Assembly: GCA_037127255.1 (NCBI GenBank)
Contig: JBANSL010000008.1
Span: 11,601,396-11,665,395 of the forward strand
Source: Persicaria tinctoria
Taxonomy: Eukaryota > Streptophyta > Magnoliopsida > Caryophyllales > Polygonaceae
Direction: 5' to 3'
Length of the DNA: 64,000 nucleotides
Under the pieces are notes generated by a model. The model was not told the origin of the DNA. It saw only the letters and a program-made list of their open reading frames with translations, and searched no databases. This document shows, in pieces, positions 12,568 through 25,275 of this stretch (within the stretch, counting starts at the first letter, position 1; the number at the start of each line of letters is the position of its first letter). The translations under genes and the position numbers were made by a program.

Positions 12568-12879
12568 GTTGGACATTTGAGTATTTAAAAATACTCTGGT
12601 GCCAAATTGGTATTTAAAACTCTACCGATGGGCAAACTGATATTTTTTTCTTGTCGGAATTTTGGTTTTCATGTGCGTATCTCCGATTCAATAGGGATTC
12701 ATATATTTTATTAGGAGAAAGAAACCAGTCCAAGCTAAACAAGAAGGGTTCAACGTACGCGTAGAAGTCACGCGCATGAAAACCGTAATTTCGACCAGAA
12801 AAAATACCAATTTGTCCATCAATGCAGTTTTAAATATCAATTTGGCACCGAAATCTTTTTAAATACTCAAATGTTCAAC
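12568..12879. mobile_element. TIR-bearing MITE
   Basis: An imperfect inverted repeat of about 90 bp brackets a short core. The left arm GTTGGACATTTGAGTATTTA reappears inverted on the right as TTGAACATTTGAGTATTTA, followed on both sides by GGTGCCAAATTGGTATTTAAAACT-like sequence. A further partial copy of the arm (AAATACCAATTGGGTATTTT) lies just right of the element at 12894-12914. The target duplication is not clear, so the superfamily is unassigned. Confidence 0.6.
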
Positions 12880-13113
12880 GTTGTTAGTTTTAAATACCAA
12901 TTGGGTATTTTGTAGTAATCAGAATTGTGTTCTTTCATAACTACACAATAATCAAAATTTTAACAATTCTAGGAAATTTTGCATTGTTACTAAGAGGTGA
13001 CTTTTTCATCTAGTGTATAAATTTTTTAAAATTTTGCCTAGTGAATGGTGATCATAGATTTGGCGTTTTCCTTTGAATTTTAAGGGTAATCCATGAATAA
13101 TAACACTTACAGG

Positions 13114-13573
13114 TAGACCCGTCAAACGGGTCATTCGGGTCAGGTTCGGGTCGGGTCTCAGGTAAAACGGGTTCCGTGTAAAACGGGTCCCGGGTATTTC
13201 CGGGTTGATTAGAACCCGGATTTGACCGGGTTTCGGGTCATTTCGGGTCGATTTCAGATTTGTCAATTTTTTTTCCATTTTAAATTAAAAAAATTATGAT
13301 TTGACAATTTTGCAATAAATTTTAATTATATAAAAAAAATTAATTATATTTAATTAAAAATCAACCGGGTCACCGGGTCAATCGGGTAAAATCGGGTCAA
13401 AATTATCGGGTCAATCGGGTCACCGGGTCGAAACCCAGATGACCCGGAAAATTTCCGATTTTTCGGGTTTGGATCGAAAAAAATTTCCGGGTCAAAATTT
13501 CCGGGTTTGGGTCGAAAATTTTCCGGGCGGTCGGGTCGAGTCGGCCGGATCGGGTTATGTTTTGACAGGTCTA
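13114..13573. mobile_element. non-autonomous hAT element, 460 bp, intact ends
   Basis: Termini TAGACCCGTCAAA and (inverted) TAGACCTGTCAAA differ at one base. An exact 8 bp target duplication CTTACAGG flanks it at 13106-13113 and 13574-13581, as expected for hAT. Subterminal regions on both sides are crowded with CGGGTC/GACCCG repeats, the likely transposase-binding sites, around an AT-rich core. There is no coding capacity. Confidence 0.9.
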
Positions 13574-13581
13574 CTTACAGG

Positions 13582-14069
13582 GTTAGGGAATGTCTCGGAA
13601 CTAATTGTCGTTTACATAGGATCGCCAACATATATTGGTTACAATTATAAGGATATCTAATATGTAAGATTATTCATAATTTCCATGAAGTCATATTCGT
13701 CGAGTCGATAACACAATAGAGCATTGTATTTTAACTAATTATTGGATGAGACGAAGTATTATTGACCTTACGAAACTAAAAAAATTCAAATTAACTTGAT
13801 CACGTTATCTAAAAACCTAAAACAGTTAAATGTAGAGTTGGCACAAATTAAACAGTACTACGTACAGTATTTGATTAGGGGTGGGGACAGGGGAGGTTGT
13901 GTGTCTAATTAGCTAAATCTTAGACATGGACGGCTACTTGCACAAAAGTGTGAGAACCCACAATTTATTGAAGTCAATAATTTGTTTGAAATGAATGGTC
14001 TTCCAACAAATTCTCTGTTACAGGCAATTGCAACAGCACAAATTGTTGCCCAATCTTTATTACCAACAA
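13582..14069. other. intergenic, nothing recognised
   Basis: AT-rich sequence between the hAT element and the Mutator-like element, ending in the target duplication of the latter (14061-14069). Short open frames here do not match anything I know. Confidence 0.4.
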
Positions 14070-15326
14070 GGGAAATTCCGAATGGTACCCTCAAGATTAA
14101 TGCTATTCCGCTTGGTGTCCCATACTTTTACATTTTCCGAATGGTACCCTTAAACTTTTATAAAATTCCGTTCCGTGCCCATAAAACTAAAACTCCCAAC
14201 TCCGTTTCTTTTGTTTAATAAAATAATACAATTAAATTAAATGCTCCTCCGTATCTTCTTCAACCTCACTCCTCCTATGGCGATTCATCATGAGTAGAAG
14301 GCAAACATGGATTTCCATAATTTTGATACCTCTGCTTCAACATCTTTCCTTGTATTTTTTATGCCCCTTCATTCCTCGGATTTCCATATGATTCTTCGAA
14401 TGTGGATTTCTGGATTTTTTTTTTCCTTCTTGTTCCCTACGAGTATGTGAATGTGGATTTGGGTAATTTTGACTTCAATTCAAACCGTGCAATTCTTGAT
14501 GAATCTCATAAAATAGATGCTTTGATTGCTCTTTATTTATTTCGAATTCATTGAAACCTGCCTGTTTTTTTTTGGATCTGAGAATTAGGGTTTATAACCT
14601 GAAATTTACATTTGAGATTTGAAGGTTTATTTTTTCGAATTGGTTGATGATTTTGAGAATCTGGAATCTACTCGATTTGATCAATTCATGATTGAACTTG
14701 GAGATGGGTGTGATTTGGGTTTTGTTTTGGTGTTCTTATTCTTCCATATCGAACTTGGGGCTTGGCGGCGTCGCTCGTCACCGTGGTCTTCACCGGAGCC
14801 CTTAGAGGCGGTGGCGCCACGACCTTACGATCACTTATGGCAAAGAAGAAGGAAGCAAAGAAGAAGGAAGCGGTGGAAGGTGGCTCGAGATCGCAAAGTT
14901 GCAGCCATACTGCCATAGGCCAAAGAAGTACACAATAACTGGAGTGTAGACCTCCATGGCTCCATTACAGTGTATTGATAGAGAAGGAAATTTCACCTGG
15001 GCAAAGAAAACATAGAGAGCAAGGAATTGATAAGGAAGCTATTGTCCATACTTTCTTTCTCATCTTCAATTTCTTGTGGATTCAATGTTTAAAAGAGACG
15101 ATGAAATTGAAAAGGTGTAAATGTACAGTACAGCTGTACAGGTTGAAGACAAGATAGTATCATTTTAAAAAAAGAAAAAAAAAAGAAACGGAGTTAAAGG
15201 CTTTGTGGGGGTGATGGGCACGGAACGGAATTTTATAAAAGTTTAAGGGTACCATTCGGAAGATGTAAAAGCATGGGACACCAAGCGGAATAGCATTAAT
15301 CTTGAGGGTACCATTTGGAATTTCCC
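14070..15326. mobile_element. non-autonomous Mutator-like element with captured sequence (Pack-MULE-like)
   Basis: Long terminal inverted repeats of roughly 150 bp start GGGAAATTCCGAATGGTACC on the left and, inverted, GGGAAATTCCAAATGGTACC on the right. They continue through GGTGTCCCAT..CTTTTACAT and TTCCGTTCCGTGCCCAT. An exact 9 bp target duplication TACCAACAA occurs at 14061-14069 and 15327-15335. Nine-base duplications with long inverted repeats are the Mutator hallmark. The interior (about 14240-15170) has no transposase. It includes a GC-rich exon-like stretch at 14760-14920, unlike the AT-rich surroundings, with a repeated AAGAAGGAAGC motif. That suggests captured host DNA, but I cannot name the donor gene. 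Confidence 0.88.
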
Positions 15327-15335
15327 TACCAACAA

Positions 15336-16722
15336 TCTATATAGAGTAATATCTGAGGGTGAGCAATAGACTTGGTCATCGTTCTGAAGAATGAAGTTGG
15401 AATACTTGCAAGTCTTGCATAGATGATAGATGAAACACTACTTCCCATAGTTAACTGTTCTTGCTTTATTGGTGGTTGGGGAATTGTGACTTCAAAGTAG
15501 AGCTGCTTGCTTTTGAACATAGCAATTTTAAATCACGTTAATGTGATCTGAAAATGTGGCATCTACTACAGTAAGAAAAGGTGGAAGCATGACCCCAAAA
15601 TCAATACGTGATTCTATAAACTTCTTATGTTTTTATGAATCTCATTGATGTACAAGGGCCTCACGACCTTTCCAATATTAGGAGCTCGTTCCGTTCGGTT
15701 TCGTACAAGAACGGGAATGGGAAAGGGAAACATTCTCTAAAAAAAAAAATCATCTCCAGCGATTCAATCATCCATTTGAGCATATCCATTATCCCCTATG
15801 AAAATCAACATTCCATCTCTCCTAGACTAACGAAACTTCTCTGTAATATAAGCTCTAATACAAAATTTGTTTGCCCTTTCCCGTATCTAAACTTTATACC
15901 AAACATGCCCTAAATAAACACTGAACTTTTACTAAAACCTTAAATCACCCACAAGGCCACAGGTAGTACTGATGTAACAAGAGGTCTACTTAGTAAATTT
16001 CCAACCAATGGCTTTCTCTCTAAGGGTTCATTTACATTCAACCTTCGATCAACAAAAAACTTGTACACTAAAACAGGAATCCTGGCCTCAGTTTAATAAC
16101 CATGGTAAACGGATACTATGTGAACTAATATGTGATGCATAAACAGAAGAGATCAGTAAACCATGAAATCTTAGTGAGTTAAACTAAAGCCAGCTAACTA
16201 CCATAATGTTTGTAAATACCCCTTCATAAACAAATGATCAAGGAGAAAACCTCCAAAAATCACAAAAACTATATGATTTTTTTAGTGGCATCTAGATTGA
16301 CTAATCAAATAGTACTGTGGAGGTCAAAACATCACATTTTGTGTAAAAAACTCAAATCATATCACACAGCAAACTCAAATCCTAACATGAAGCTCCTCTG
16401 CAACAAATTACTCCCATTATGAAGCCACAAAGGCCAAAGTGATCCTTGCTGATTAATCATAGGAAACTACATTTCCGAAACAAAAGGGAAAAGTATTGCA
16501 ACGCAGCCAGATTGTAATAACATAAGAACAATACAAACTGAACGTGGTAAGAAGACCTTGATTATGCCACCACAAATTTGATTGTAAATAGAAACCATTA
16601 AACAAAAATTGTCACATTTAATGCCGATAGAAACATAGCTAGTACAAAGAGAAACATAGACTCTCCATGACAAGAAGCCAAAGATGCGAATAGAACACAA
16701 AAGGAAACCTGATATCTTCTCC
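15336..16722. other. intergenic and 3' flank of RPL37A
   Basis: No gene is recognised. Around 15680-15910 there is a GCTCGTTCCGTTCGG...CCAAACATGCCC pair, reminiscent of the common plant MITE ends of the form GCTCGTTTGG, but arms and duplication are too weak to call. The right part, nearest 16722, is probably the 3' UTR of the ribosomal protein gene. Confidence 0.4.
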
Positions 16723-17255
<533 letters not shown>

Positions 17256-17258
17256 TCA

Positions 17259-17347
17259 AAACCCTAATCGATCGACGGGCGAGACTCGAGAGTGAGATTA
17301 TATACAGGAGTGCTTTTTTTAATGGGCCGATTGTGGAGCTTCGGCCC
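17259..17347 (-). promoter_or_regulatory. RPL37A promoter: telo-box, TATA-like site, site II elements
   Basis: Upstream of the ATG at 17201 lie a telo-box AAACCCTAA (17259-17267), an AT-rich TATATAAT-like site (about 17297-17304) and site II motifs TGGGCC at 17323-17328 and GGCCC at 17343-17347. Telo-box plus site II (TGGGCY) is the known combination in plant ribosomal protein promoters and links expression to cell growth. The motifs are exact; their function here is inferred from position. Confidence 0.7.
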
Positions 17348-17548
17348 GTTTCCTGAAAAGTGGGGTGATATTACTACGAAGTAGGTATTGATCCATCAAA
17401 ATTGGCCACTTTATAAGAAAACTACTATTCGATGCCCGCCCATTGTGCGATTTCTTAATAACTTTTATTATATTATATAAACCATTAAATTAATATTCCA
17501 TATAAGGCAAATATATAATTTTCAATTACGTTTTAATGTAAATATATG

Positions 17549-17668
17549 GTTTTTTTTTTTCAAAGGTAGGCACTTAAGCTATTACAATATTGGGGAGGGG
17601 GGATTCGAACTCGTGACCTATTGATCACTACATGTCATCCTTACCGGCTAATCTAGTAAGGCTTGACT
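17549..17668 (-). mobile_element. tRNA-derived SINE candidate
   Basis: Read on the minus strand, a TAGCCGGTAAGG A-box-like block is followed about 35 bp later by the B-box GGTCACGAGTTCGAATCC, then a short unrelated body and a run of ten or more A. This order (pol III A-box, B-box, body, poly-A) is that of plant SINEs. The flanking target duplication is weak, at best TATATG/TATACG. An old tRNA-like fragment is the alternative. Confidence 0.5.
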
Positions 17669-17836
17669 ATACGTTTGTTTCTTAATTAATTATGCATGTT
17701 GTCTTGTTTAAAAAAAGGTTTAAAATCTATTTGTATATGTGCGTATGTCAAAAAAAACTTAGTACCCTATTTACTTTATTATTTATTAAAAAAGTTTCAT
17801 AAATTAGAAAATATCACAATTGTACAATATTTGTTT

Positions 17837-17839
<3 letters not shown>

Positions 17840-17899
<60 letters not shown>
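17840..17899. repeat. (TA)n microsatellite
   Basis: About 60 bp of perfect TA repeats in AT-rich DNA. Unlike the (TA)n tracts between 18.9 and 30.4 kb, no TIR element abuts this one. Confidence 0.95.
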
Positions 17900-17901
<2 letters not shown>

Positions 17902-18811
17902 CTCAATAAACTTACCAATTGACATTAATTATATTAACGACTCACTTCGTAACAACTTGAAGAATGAAAAGATATATCATCATACTATGGATGACATTTA
18001 TAAATAAAATAAAATGTGTTTTAAAAATAAGCATGTATATTAAAAAAATTACATTAATTTAAAATTACATTTCCTTCTTCATTTCTTTCTTTCTAAAGAT
18101 CTTTATTTCTATGTAATATATAAAGATCATTTGTAAACACTTCTTAGTATAGAAAGTTATCATAATTCATAAGCCATAATCTATCTATCAATATTTTAGT
18201 TAATTGAGTGATTGATAAAAATATAAATCAATACGGAGTATTATTTTATAGTCATCCTAACCAAAAATATTAATAGATAAATATTCGATAGGTATTTTAT
18301 TTATATATAGATTATTTTATGGTGAAAAATTATTTATATCGAAATTCATTATTTGATAGCTTTTACTTTATTTATATCTATATTTTTTGTAGAATGGATT
18401 ATTTATATCTATATGAAATTTTATTTTATATTTTCATCACCTTGATTGTTATTAGTTTAATAAATAATTGATATAATTTTATAATATTTTGTTAATATGT
18501 CCTCGTACACGGAACCGGAGATACTTTAGAATTTAGATATACTATGCACCATCATGTAAGGCGTGTTGCAATATCTTTGTGGAAAATTCTACACATTGTT
18601 CATTATTTTACCTTGAATGATCAATTAATTAGTTTAGTTTACATGGAAGATATTTAAGGTGATTTTTGTAACACATATGTTACTGTTTATTGTTATTTTC
18701 TATCCAATTGTTGAATTTTGTTATAAGATATTTATATAAATAGTTATCTAATTTCTCCCTAGCCGTGTTTTCAATTAGGAATATTTATCTAATTAAGATA
18801 GATTATTAGGT
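17900..18811. other. AT-rich intergenic DNA
   Basis: Very AT-rich, no coding signal and no clear repeat structure. Confidence 0.5.
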
Positions 18812-18934
18812 ATGTGACCCAAAAATATAATACCAATTTAATTCAAAATATGACATGTAAGCAAAAATAATCCCGTTTTATTCCAGAAAATTCCATAAAT
18901 GCGAAATCGCACCAAATGTCGTTTCAGACCTCTA

Positions 18935-18943
<9 letters not shown>
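18812..18943 (+). repeat. direct repeat flanking the transposon train, left copy
   Basis: Begins TGTGACCCAAAAATATAATACC and runs through AAAATAATCCCGTTTTATTCCAGAAAATTCC to a TTTTAGTATTATATA end. A diverged copy in the same orientation lies at 31483-31612, just past the last element of the train. Confidence 0.7.

Positions 18944-19012
<69 letters not shown>
18944..19012. repeat. (TA)n microsatellite bounding element X on the left
   Basis: About 69 bp of TA repeats immediately followed by the TIR GGTTGGGTTCGGGTGC. Confidence 0.95.
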
Positions 19013-19014
<2 letters not shown>

Positions 19015-19227
19015 TTGGGTTCGGGTGCAAAGGTCACCAAAAGTGAGAAGGAAATAAGCAATTTGATTGGTCCAAGAAATGTCGAGAAATGTTTTGATTG
19101 GTCCACGTCATTTAAAAAATCCGTTGCCCGCACCTGCCCAATTCAGAAATGCGAGGCCCACTCGCACACCCTTCCCTCTCCCCCGCGTGTGGTGGACGCG
19201 CTGCGCGTAGCATCAGGAAAAAGCTGC

Positions 19228-19305
19228 ACCTCCCGCGTTGCATAGGGGATTCAAACCTGGGCCTCATTACACATCCCACAGCACTTTAACCATTGCACCA
19301 CCCCA
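19228..19305 (-). repeat. tRNA-like module (A-box/B-box) in the left arm of X
   Basis: On the minus strand, TGGTGCAATGGTTAAAG (A-box-like) is followed about 30 bp later by the B-box GGTTTGAATCCCC. A homologous module in opposite orientation lies in the right arm of element Y (27800-27873). It cannot fold as a complete tRNA, so it is a tRNA-derived fragment. Confidence 0.55.
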
Positions 19306-19839
19306 TACTTCTTGTTCATTTAAGGCATCAATTAAAACTAGTAATTTTTTAGTTTAAGCCACCACTTTACTTATAATTAAGAGAAAATTTGTTGGAATAT
19401 CACATTTTGCTAATTCAATTAGGTGATTAGCACCCTAAGAAATAAAATTGGCCGTTCTAACACGGAAAAAAATTAGCCGCCTAACATGTTACCCGTTGGT
19501 GATGGATGACGTCGGCGCGTGATAGATGCTGCAGAGGTAACCGTGTTGGCCTGTTGGGTTGTCTTCCTTTGCTCCAATAAAGCTGCAGATCACTAGTACA
19601 AATTATCCCCCCGTAAGATTAACCATTTGTACTAGTGGATGGAACAGCTACTTGTCTCATTTGTGCTTTTTTTTTTTTTAGTCTCATTTGTTTTCTTTAT
19701 TTCGGCTTAGGAGATGTTTGACTGGGTGTTTAAAATTTGTGTGAAATGTAGTGGTGGTATTGAAATTAGGTGGTATTGGACCATGAGTGAATAAACGTAG
19801 AATCGATGAAAATATATTGATATACGATTGATTAAATTA

Positions 19840-20340
19840 AAAAAAAGTGGCAACAAACGATTTGATTAAAAAAAATGGCATTAAATAATTAAATTAGAAA
19901 AATGGCATCAAAACACTACTTTGAAAAAGTTGCATCACATTAATGAAAAAAATGTCATCAAAACATTACTTTGAAAAAATATGGCATCACGGTAAAAATA
20001 TCATCAAAAAATTGACATAAAAAATGTCATCAGTAGTCAACATAAAAAAAATGGCATCAATGGTCAACGTGACATCACAGTAAACAAAAATGTCATCACA
20101 GCACTACTTTGAAAACATATGGCATCACGGTAAAAAAAATATCATCAAACATTTGACATAAAAAAAATGGCATCAATGGTCAACGTGACATCACATTAAA
20201 CAAAAAATGTCATCAAAGTTTGAAAAAAGTGTCATCAAACCATTTCTTTATAAAAGTGGCATTAAAACAAAAATAAAATGTAATAAAAAAGTGGCATCAA
20301 AATAGCAAAAAATGTCATCAAAAAAAAAATCCAAAGAAGT
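19840..20340. repeat. degenerate short tandem array (GTCATCAAAA / GTGGCATCAA units)
   Basis: Dozens of imperfect units of roughly 15-35 bp built on the words GGCATCA and GTCATCAAAA with A-rich spacers. This array is in X but has no counterpart in Y. Confidence 0.75.
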
Positions 20341-20636
20341 CGGTCAACGGTCAACGTTGACCCTTAATAGTGAATTTGGGAAGGGTGTTAGGTTAGCTAA
20401 TTAATTTTGTTAGGGTGCTAGTTAGCTAATGAGATATTCATAATGTGCTATTTGTCAAAATAACCCTATAATTAATATGTTTTCACTTAAATATGTTAAT
20501 TACACATTAATTAATATATTAATATATATTTCGCCCTAAAAAATAATAATTAATATTAAAATTAAAATTAAAATTAAAATTAAAATTAAAATTAAAATGA
20601 TAATAAATATATTAATATATATTTATATTAAAATAA

Positions 20637-21960
20637 AATGGTTCATGAACCACTACTCTTTATTTGATGAACCACTAGAATTTATTTCATGAACCACTAC
20701 TATTTAATAATTATAAAATTTTCATTCTTCTTTTATTTTCTTTTAATGTTTATTTTTAATTAATTAATTAATTTTATTTAAAATAAAATGGTTCTTGAAC
20801 CAATACTATTTATTTGATGAACCACTACTCTTTATTTGATGAACCACTAGAATTTATTTCATGAACCACTACTATTTAATAATTATAAAATTTTCATTCT
20901 TCTTTTATTTTCTTTTAATGTTTATTTTTAATTAATTAATTAATTTTATTTAAAATAAAATGGTTCATGAACCAATACTATTTATTTGATGAACCACTAC
21001 TCTTTATTTGATGAACCACTATTATTTAATAATTATAAAATTCTTCTTGATAACTTGATTAACCATTTTATTTAAAATAAAATGATTAATCAAGTTATCA
21101 AGAAGTGGTTCATCAAACTATAAAGAAGTGGTTCATGAAGCTATAAAAAAGTGGTTTGTCAAGTTATCAAGAAGTGGTTCATCAAGCTATAAAGAAGTGG
21201 TTCATGGGCATATAAGAAGTGGTTCATTAAGTTATCAAGAAATGGTTCATCAAGCTATAAATAAGTTATGAAGAAGTGGTTAATCAAGTTATCAAGAAGT
21301 GGTTCATCAAGCTATAAAGAAGTGGTTCATGAAGCTATAAAAAAGTGGTTCGTCAAGTTATCAAGAAGTGGTTCATCAAGCTATAAAGAAGTGGTTCATG
21401 TGCCTATAAGATGTGGTTCATGAGCTTATTCGGTCACTGAACCACACTCTATTCGACCACTGAACCACTCTCTATTCGCCGTCGGTCACTAAACCGACCA
21501 CTCTCTATTCGGTTATTGAACCACACTCTATTCGGTCACTAAACCACACTCTATTCGGTCACTGAACCACCCTCTATTTAGTCACTGAACCAACCTCTAT
21601 TTAGTCACTGAACCAACATCTATTTAGTCGCTGAACCAACCTCTATTAAGTCACTGAACCAACCTCTATTAAGTCACTGAACCAACCTCTATTAAGTCAC
21701 TAAGCCAACCTATTTACTAACTGAACCCACCTCTATTTAGTCACTAAACCAAGCTATTTACTCACTGAACCAACCTCTATTTAGTCACTGAATCAACCTC
21801 TATTTAATCACCGAACCAACATCTATTTAGTCCCTGAACCAACCTCTATTAAGTCACTGAACCAACCTATTTACTCACTCAACCAACCTATATTTAGTCA
21901 CCGAACCAACCTCTATTTAGTCACTGAACCAACATCTATTAAGTCACTGAACCTAGATTT
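20637..21960. repeat. three consecutive GAACCACT/GGTTCATCAAG tandem arrays
   Basis: From 20637 to about 21060, a unit of about 160 bp (ATGGTTCATGAACCACTACT to TTTATTTAAAATAAA) is repeated two to three times. From 21060 to 21430, AGAAGTGGTTCATCAAGCTAT units of about 22 bp occur. From 21430 to 21960, CTCTATTTAGTCACTGAACC units of about 24 bp occur. The last unit reappears inverted in element Y (26930-27430), and the 160 bp unit has a partial inverted copy at 27430-27640. Confidence 0.85.
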
Positions 21961-22189
21961 TACACTTTATTTATTTTTGTTAATTACAGGAAAAATGAAA
22001 TTGAAATAAAACTAAAAGGCATATTTGCATTAACCTCTCTAAGCGTTCATCATTGAAGCCTGCACCTGTAGTTGATTCTCATTATCTCTCTTGCAACCAC
22101 TGAAAACCTAGAAATTTACCAAAATCTAACGCAATTTCCGATGGGAAAAAAATTCAGGTGATCAATTTCATATCGGATCTTAGGCAGGA

Positions 22190-22640
22190 AGTTGGAAGGT
22201 CCAATAATTTATCAGCTACCGCCGCCATTGAAGAACCCCCACCATAACAGGAATCTGAGGAAGATGGAAGCTGCGGCGCCGACGATATCGACAACGACGA
22301 CGGTGGTCAGGTTCCTCCCGTTGAGGAGCCCGCACTTGGATCCGAGCGGGGCACCGCAGAGCCGGTCGTTTCTGGGCTCATCGGTGCTTCCTCTGTCACC
22401 GCTACCACTGCCACCATCCGACGGCTTCTCCCCCTCTCTCTCCGAGATGTTCCGTTCCAGGTACGAGATTAGGGAGAGACCGAAGAAATCGACCATGAGG
22501 AGGCCAACGAAGCAGCGAGATTGAGAACCGAGCGAGATCGAGAAGAGTTCGACTCTGGATGAGAGCGAGATCTAGAGCAGAGAGCACGAGGAGGCCCATC
22601 AAATTGCTTCTACTGGAAGTGAAACAGAGGTGGAATTTGG
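22190..22640 (+). other. GC-rich captured exon-like fragment in X
   Basis: A sharp shift to GC-rich sequence just inside the right TIR. One plus-strand frame reads acidic and proline-rich and then VVSGLIGASSVTATTATIRR, ending at a GTACGAG splice-donor-like site near 22460. I cannot name a donor gene. The composition break and coding-like reading suggest captured host DNA. Confidence 0.4.
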
Positions 22641-22735
22641 AGAAAGAAGGAGAGTGCGTGAGGCTGTTTTTATTATAACCAATCAAATTGCTTCTTTCCT
22701 TCTCACCGGTATATACTATTCTCACTTGAACCCTA

Positions 22736-22737
<2 letters not shown>

Positions 22738-22811
<74 letters not shown>
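22738..22811. repeat. (TA)n microsatellite between X and C
   Basis: About 74 bp of TA repeats with transposon termini directly on both sides (CCCTACC on the left, GGTAGGG on the right), which makes a palindromic junction. Confidence 0.95.
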
Positions 22812-22813
<2 letters not shown>

Positions 22814-23859
22814 TAGGGTTCAAGTGAGAAGAAGTGAGTCCGGTGAGAAAGAAAGAAGTAAGTTGATTGGTTAATTAAAAACACCCTCATGCGCTTCTTT
22901 TTTTTTGTTTGAAGCACACGCGTTTCTCAATCTTCTATCCTCCCTCCCTCCTCCAGATCCGGCTCTTCCCGCTCCTCCAGATTCGGCACCTTCGATCCTC
23001 GCGATCTTCTCCGCTTCGCTGCTCACCTTCGTTCCTCCAGATGATCGACACAGTCGATCGGGCGCTGCTCGAATTGGATCCTCACGAGCGCCTGCAAGGG
23101 TTTCTCACGATCGCATTCCGTCAGAGCCCTGATTTCATCTCTGCTTTTGGCCGGTTTAGCCACGAATTGGATCCTCACTAGAGCCGCCATGGTGATCGAA
23201 TCGAGACGAGGATTGGACGGCCTGGCTCGCAGCAAGAAGCTGGTCGGCGGGATGAGACAGACGGGCCTGACTCTGATCTCGTTCTATGGAATAACGGTGG
23301 CGCTTCTGCTGTGGATCGGTTGGATATCCTCTTCCGACGTCGGCGCTGCTTTTTTATGAAGATTGTGGGTCGCCTCCACTGGCTGAATGTTGGATCCAAC
23401 CAAAGCTCTAATGGCTGAATGTTGTTCAGTAAATTTTATAGTTCTAGTATAGCTGAAGAAAGATCGAAATGGGATGATGAAATTGATTTCAATTCAAAAT
23501 TACGTAGCTTTTGAGATTATCCGATGAAGATGTAGAGTAAAGGGAATTTAAAATATAAAAAAAAAAACTTTAATTCGAAATAACATTGAATGGATTTATC
23601 ACATTTTTACATGTTCAATTCGTATATACTGAGGTTGGTTCGGTGTCTAAATGTTTTTAGCTTGAAGAATGAAGATGGTGAAGTAGTATTGTGGTTCAAA
23701 GATGTTTTTAGCTTGAAGAATGAAGACCGAAGAGCCAGTGACTGTGCTTCGAAAGGTTAGACAGGGACGACAATGGAATTAGAAATGAATGAAATAAGAA
23801 TTCATAGTGTGTGTAAATGATTTATTTTTTAAATATGAATTCATTTTTTGGTCGACTAA

Positions 23860-24860
23860 AAGTATCTGAACCATATAGTATAAATTGTCTGAACCATATT
23901 GTATAAATGGGCTGAACCATACAGTTCAAAAGACCTGAACCACACAATAAAATTGATGAACCAGTTACTATAAAATTGATGAATCACTCCTATTTACTTC
24001 ATAAACTATTTCTATTTAATTCATGAATCATTATATATTTAGTTATTGAACTACTCTCTATTTAATCATTATATATTTAGTTATTGAACTACTCTCTATT
24101 TATATTTTATATGTGCTGAACCAGTTACTATAAAATTGATGAACCACTTTTATTTACTTCATGAACCCTTATATATTTAGTCACTGAACCACTCTCTACT
24201 TATATGTACTGAACCGGTTACTGTAAAATTGATGAACCACTTCTATTTAATTCATGAACCATTATATACTTAGTCACTGAACCATACAGTTCAAAAGACC
24301 TGAACCACACAATAAAATTGATGAACCAATTACTATAAAATTGATGAATCACTCATATTTACTTCATAAACTATTTCTATTTAATTCATTAATCATTGTA
24401 TATTTAGTTATTGAACTACTCTCTATTTATATGTGCTGAACCAGTTACTATAAAATTGACGAACCACTTTTATTTACGTCATGAACCCTTATATATTTAG
24501 TCATTGAACCACTCTCTATTTATATGTGCTGAACCGGTTACTATAAAATTGATGAACCACTTCTATTTACTTCATGAACCATTATATACTTAGTCACTGA
24601 ACCACTCTCTAGTTATATGTGCTAAACCAGTTACTATAAAATTGACGAACAACTTCTATTTACTTCATGAATCATTTCTATTTAATTCATGAACCATTAT
24701 ATACTTAGTCACTGAACCATTCTCTATTTATATGGACTGAACCAGTTACTATAAAATTGATGAACCACTATTTATTTTAATTATTGAACCACTCTCTATG
24801 TATATACGCTGAACTAATTACTATAAAATTGATTAACCACTCTCTATTTATATAGTTCAA
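23860..24860. repeat. higher-order tandem array in element C
   Basis: Units of roughly 100-130 bp built from TATTTACTTCATGAACC, CACTGAACCACTCTCTATTTA and GAACCAGTTACTATAAAATT, repeated about eight times with variation. Shared words with the X and Y arrays are GAACCACT and CTCTATTTA. Confidence 0.85.
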
Positions 24861-25275
24861 CCCTACTTTTAATATGGTTAAATTCATTTTACTCGTAGTG
24901 GTCATTTGAACGGTATGGTTCAGACATTTTACACTATATGGTTCGGACCTCCTACACTATATGTTCAAGTGGGTCGGGTGTATAGTATTTCCCACTCTTC
25001 ATCACAAGTGCGAGCCTATTATTGATGCTCTCATTAGCCTTTTTCTGCTCAAACGAATCCATAACCCCATCGTTCAACACAATCAAATAAATAGATCACT
25101 ACAAAGCTCACAGATCACACAAAATCATTGAAGCAATCAGAACACAAATTGCACAGTGAGTGACGCTGGTTATCTCCAACTCCTATTATAATCCCCAACT
25201 TGGAGCCACCGGACACCATGGAAGTGATAGAGAGGGTGGAAGGAATCCCAAAGTGTAATCTCCAATTTTCAGAGT

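Larger units (their letters stand above)
19013..22737. mobile_element. (TA)n-flanked TIR element X
   Basis: The left end GGTTGGGTTCGGGTGCAAAGG continues to GTGAGAAGGAAATAAGCAATTTGATTGGT. The right end, inverted, reads GGTAGGGTTCAAGTGAGAAT and continues to GTGAGAAGGAAAGAAGCAATTTGATTGGT, so the two are diverged TIRs of one family. Both termini abut TA microsatellites. Inside, from the left, are a tRNA-like module (19228-19305), a GTCATCAAAA array (19840-20340), long GAACCACT-type arrays (20637-21960) and a GC-rich exon-like block (22190-22640). There is no transposase. The superfamily is uncertain: long TIRs and gene capture resemble Mutator, while a (TA)n target is unusual. Confidence 0.7.

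Noticed and set aside
13909..15520. A host gene split by the Mutator-like element (minus-strand frames on both sides)
   Set aside because: Joining the flanks across the duplication gives a short readable stretch, but it matches no family I know and ends quickly.
21430..21960. CRISPR-like array of regularly spaced repeats
   Set aside because: Units are contiguous, degenerate tandem repeats with no unique spacers, in a plant nuclear context inside a transposon.
18916..22917. Frames containing long YIYIYI or IYIYIY stretches
   Set aside because: They are translations of the (TA)n microsatellites, not proteins.
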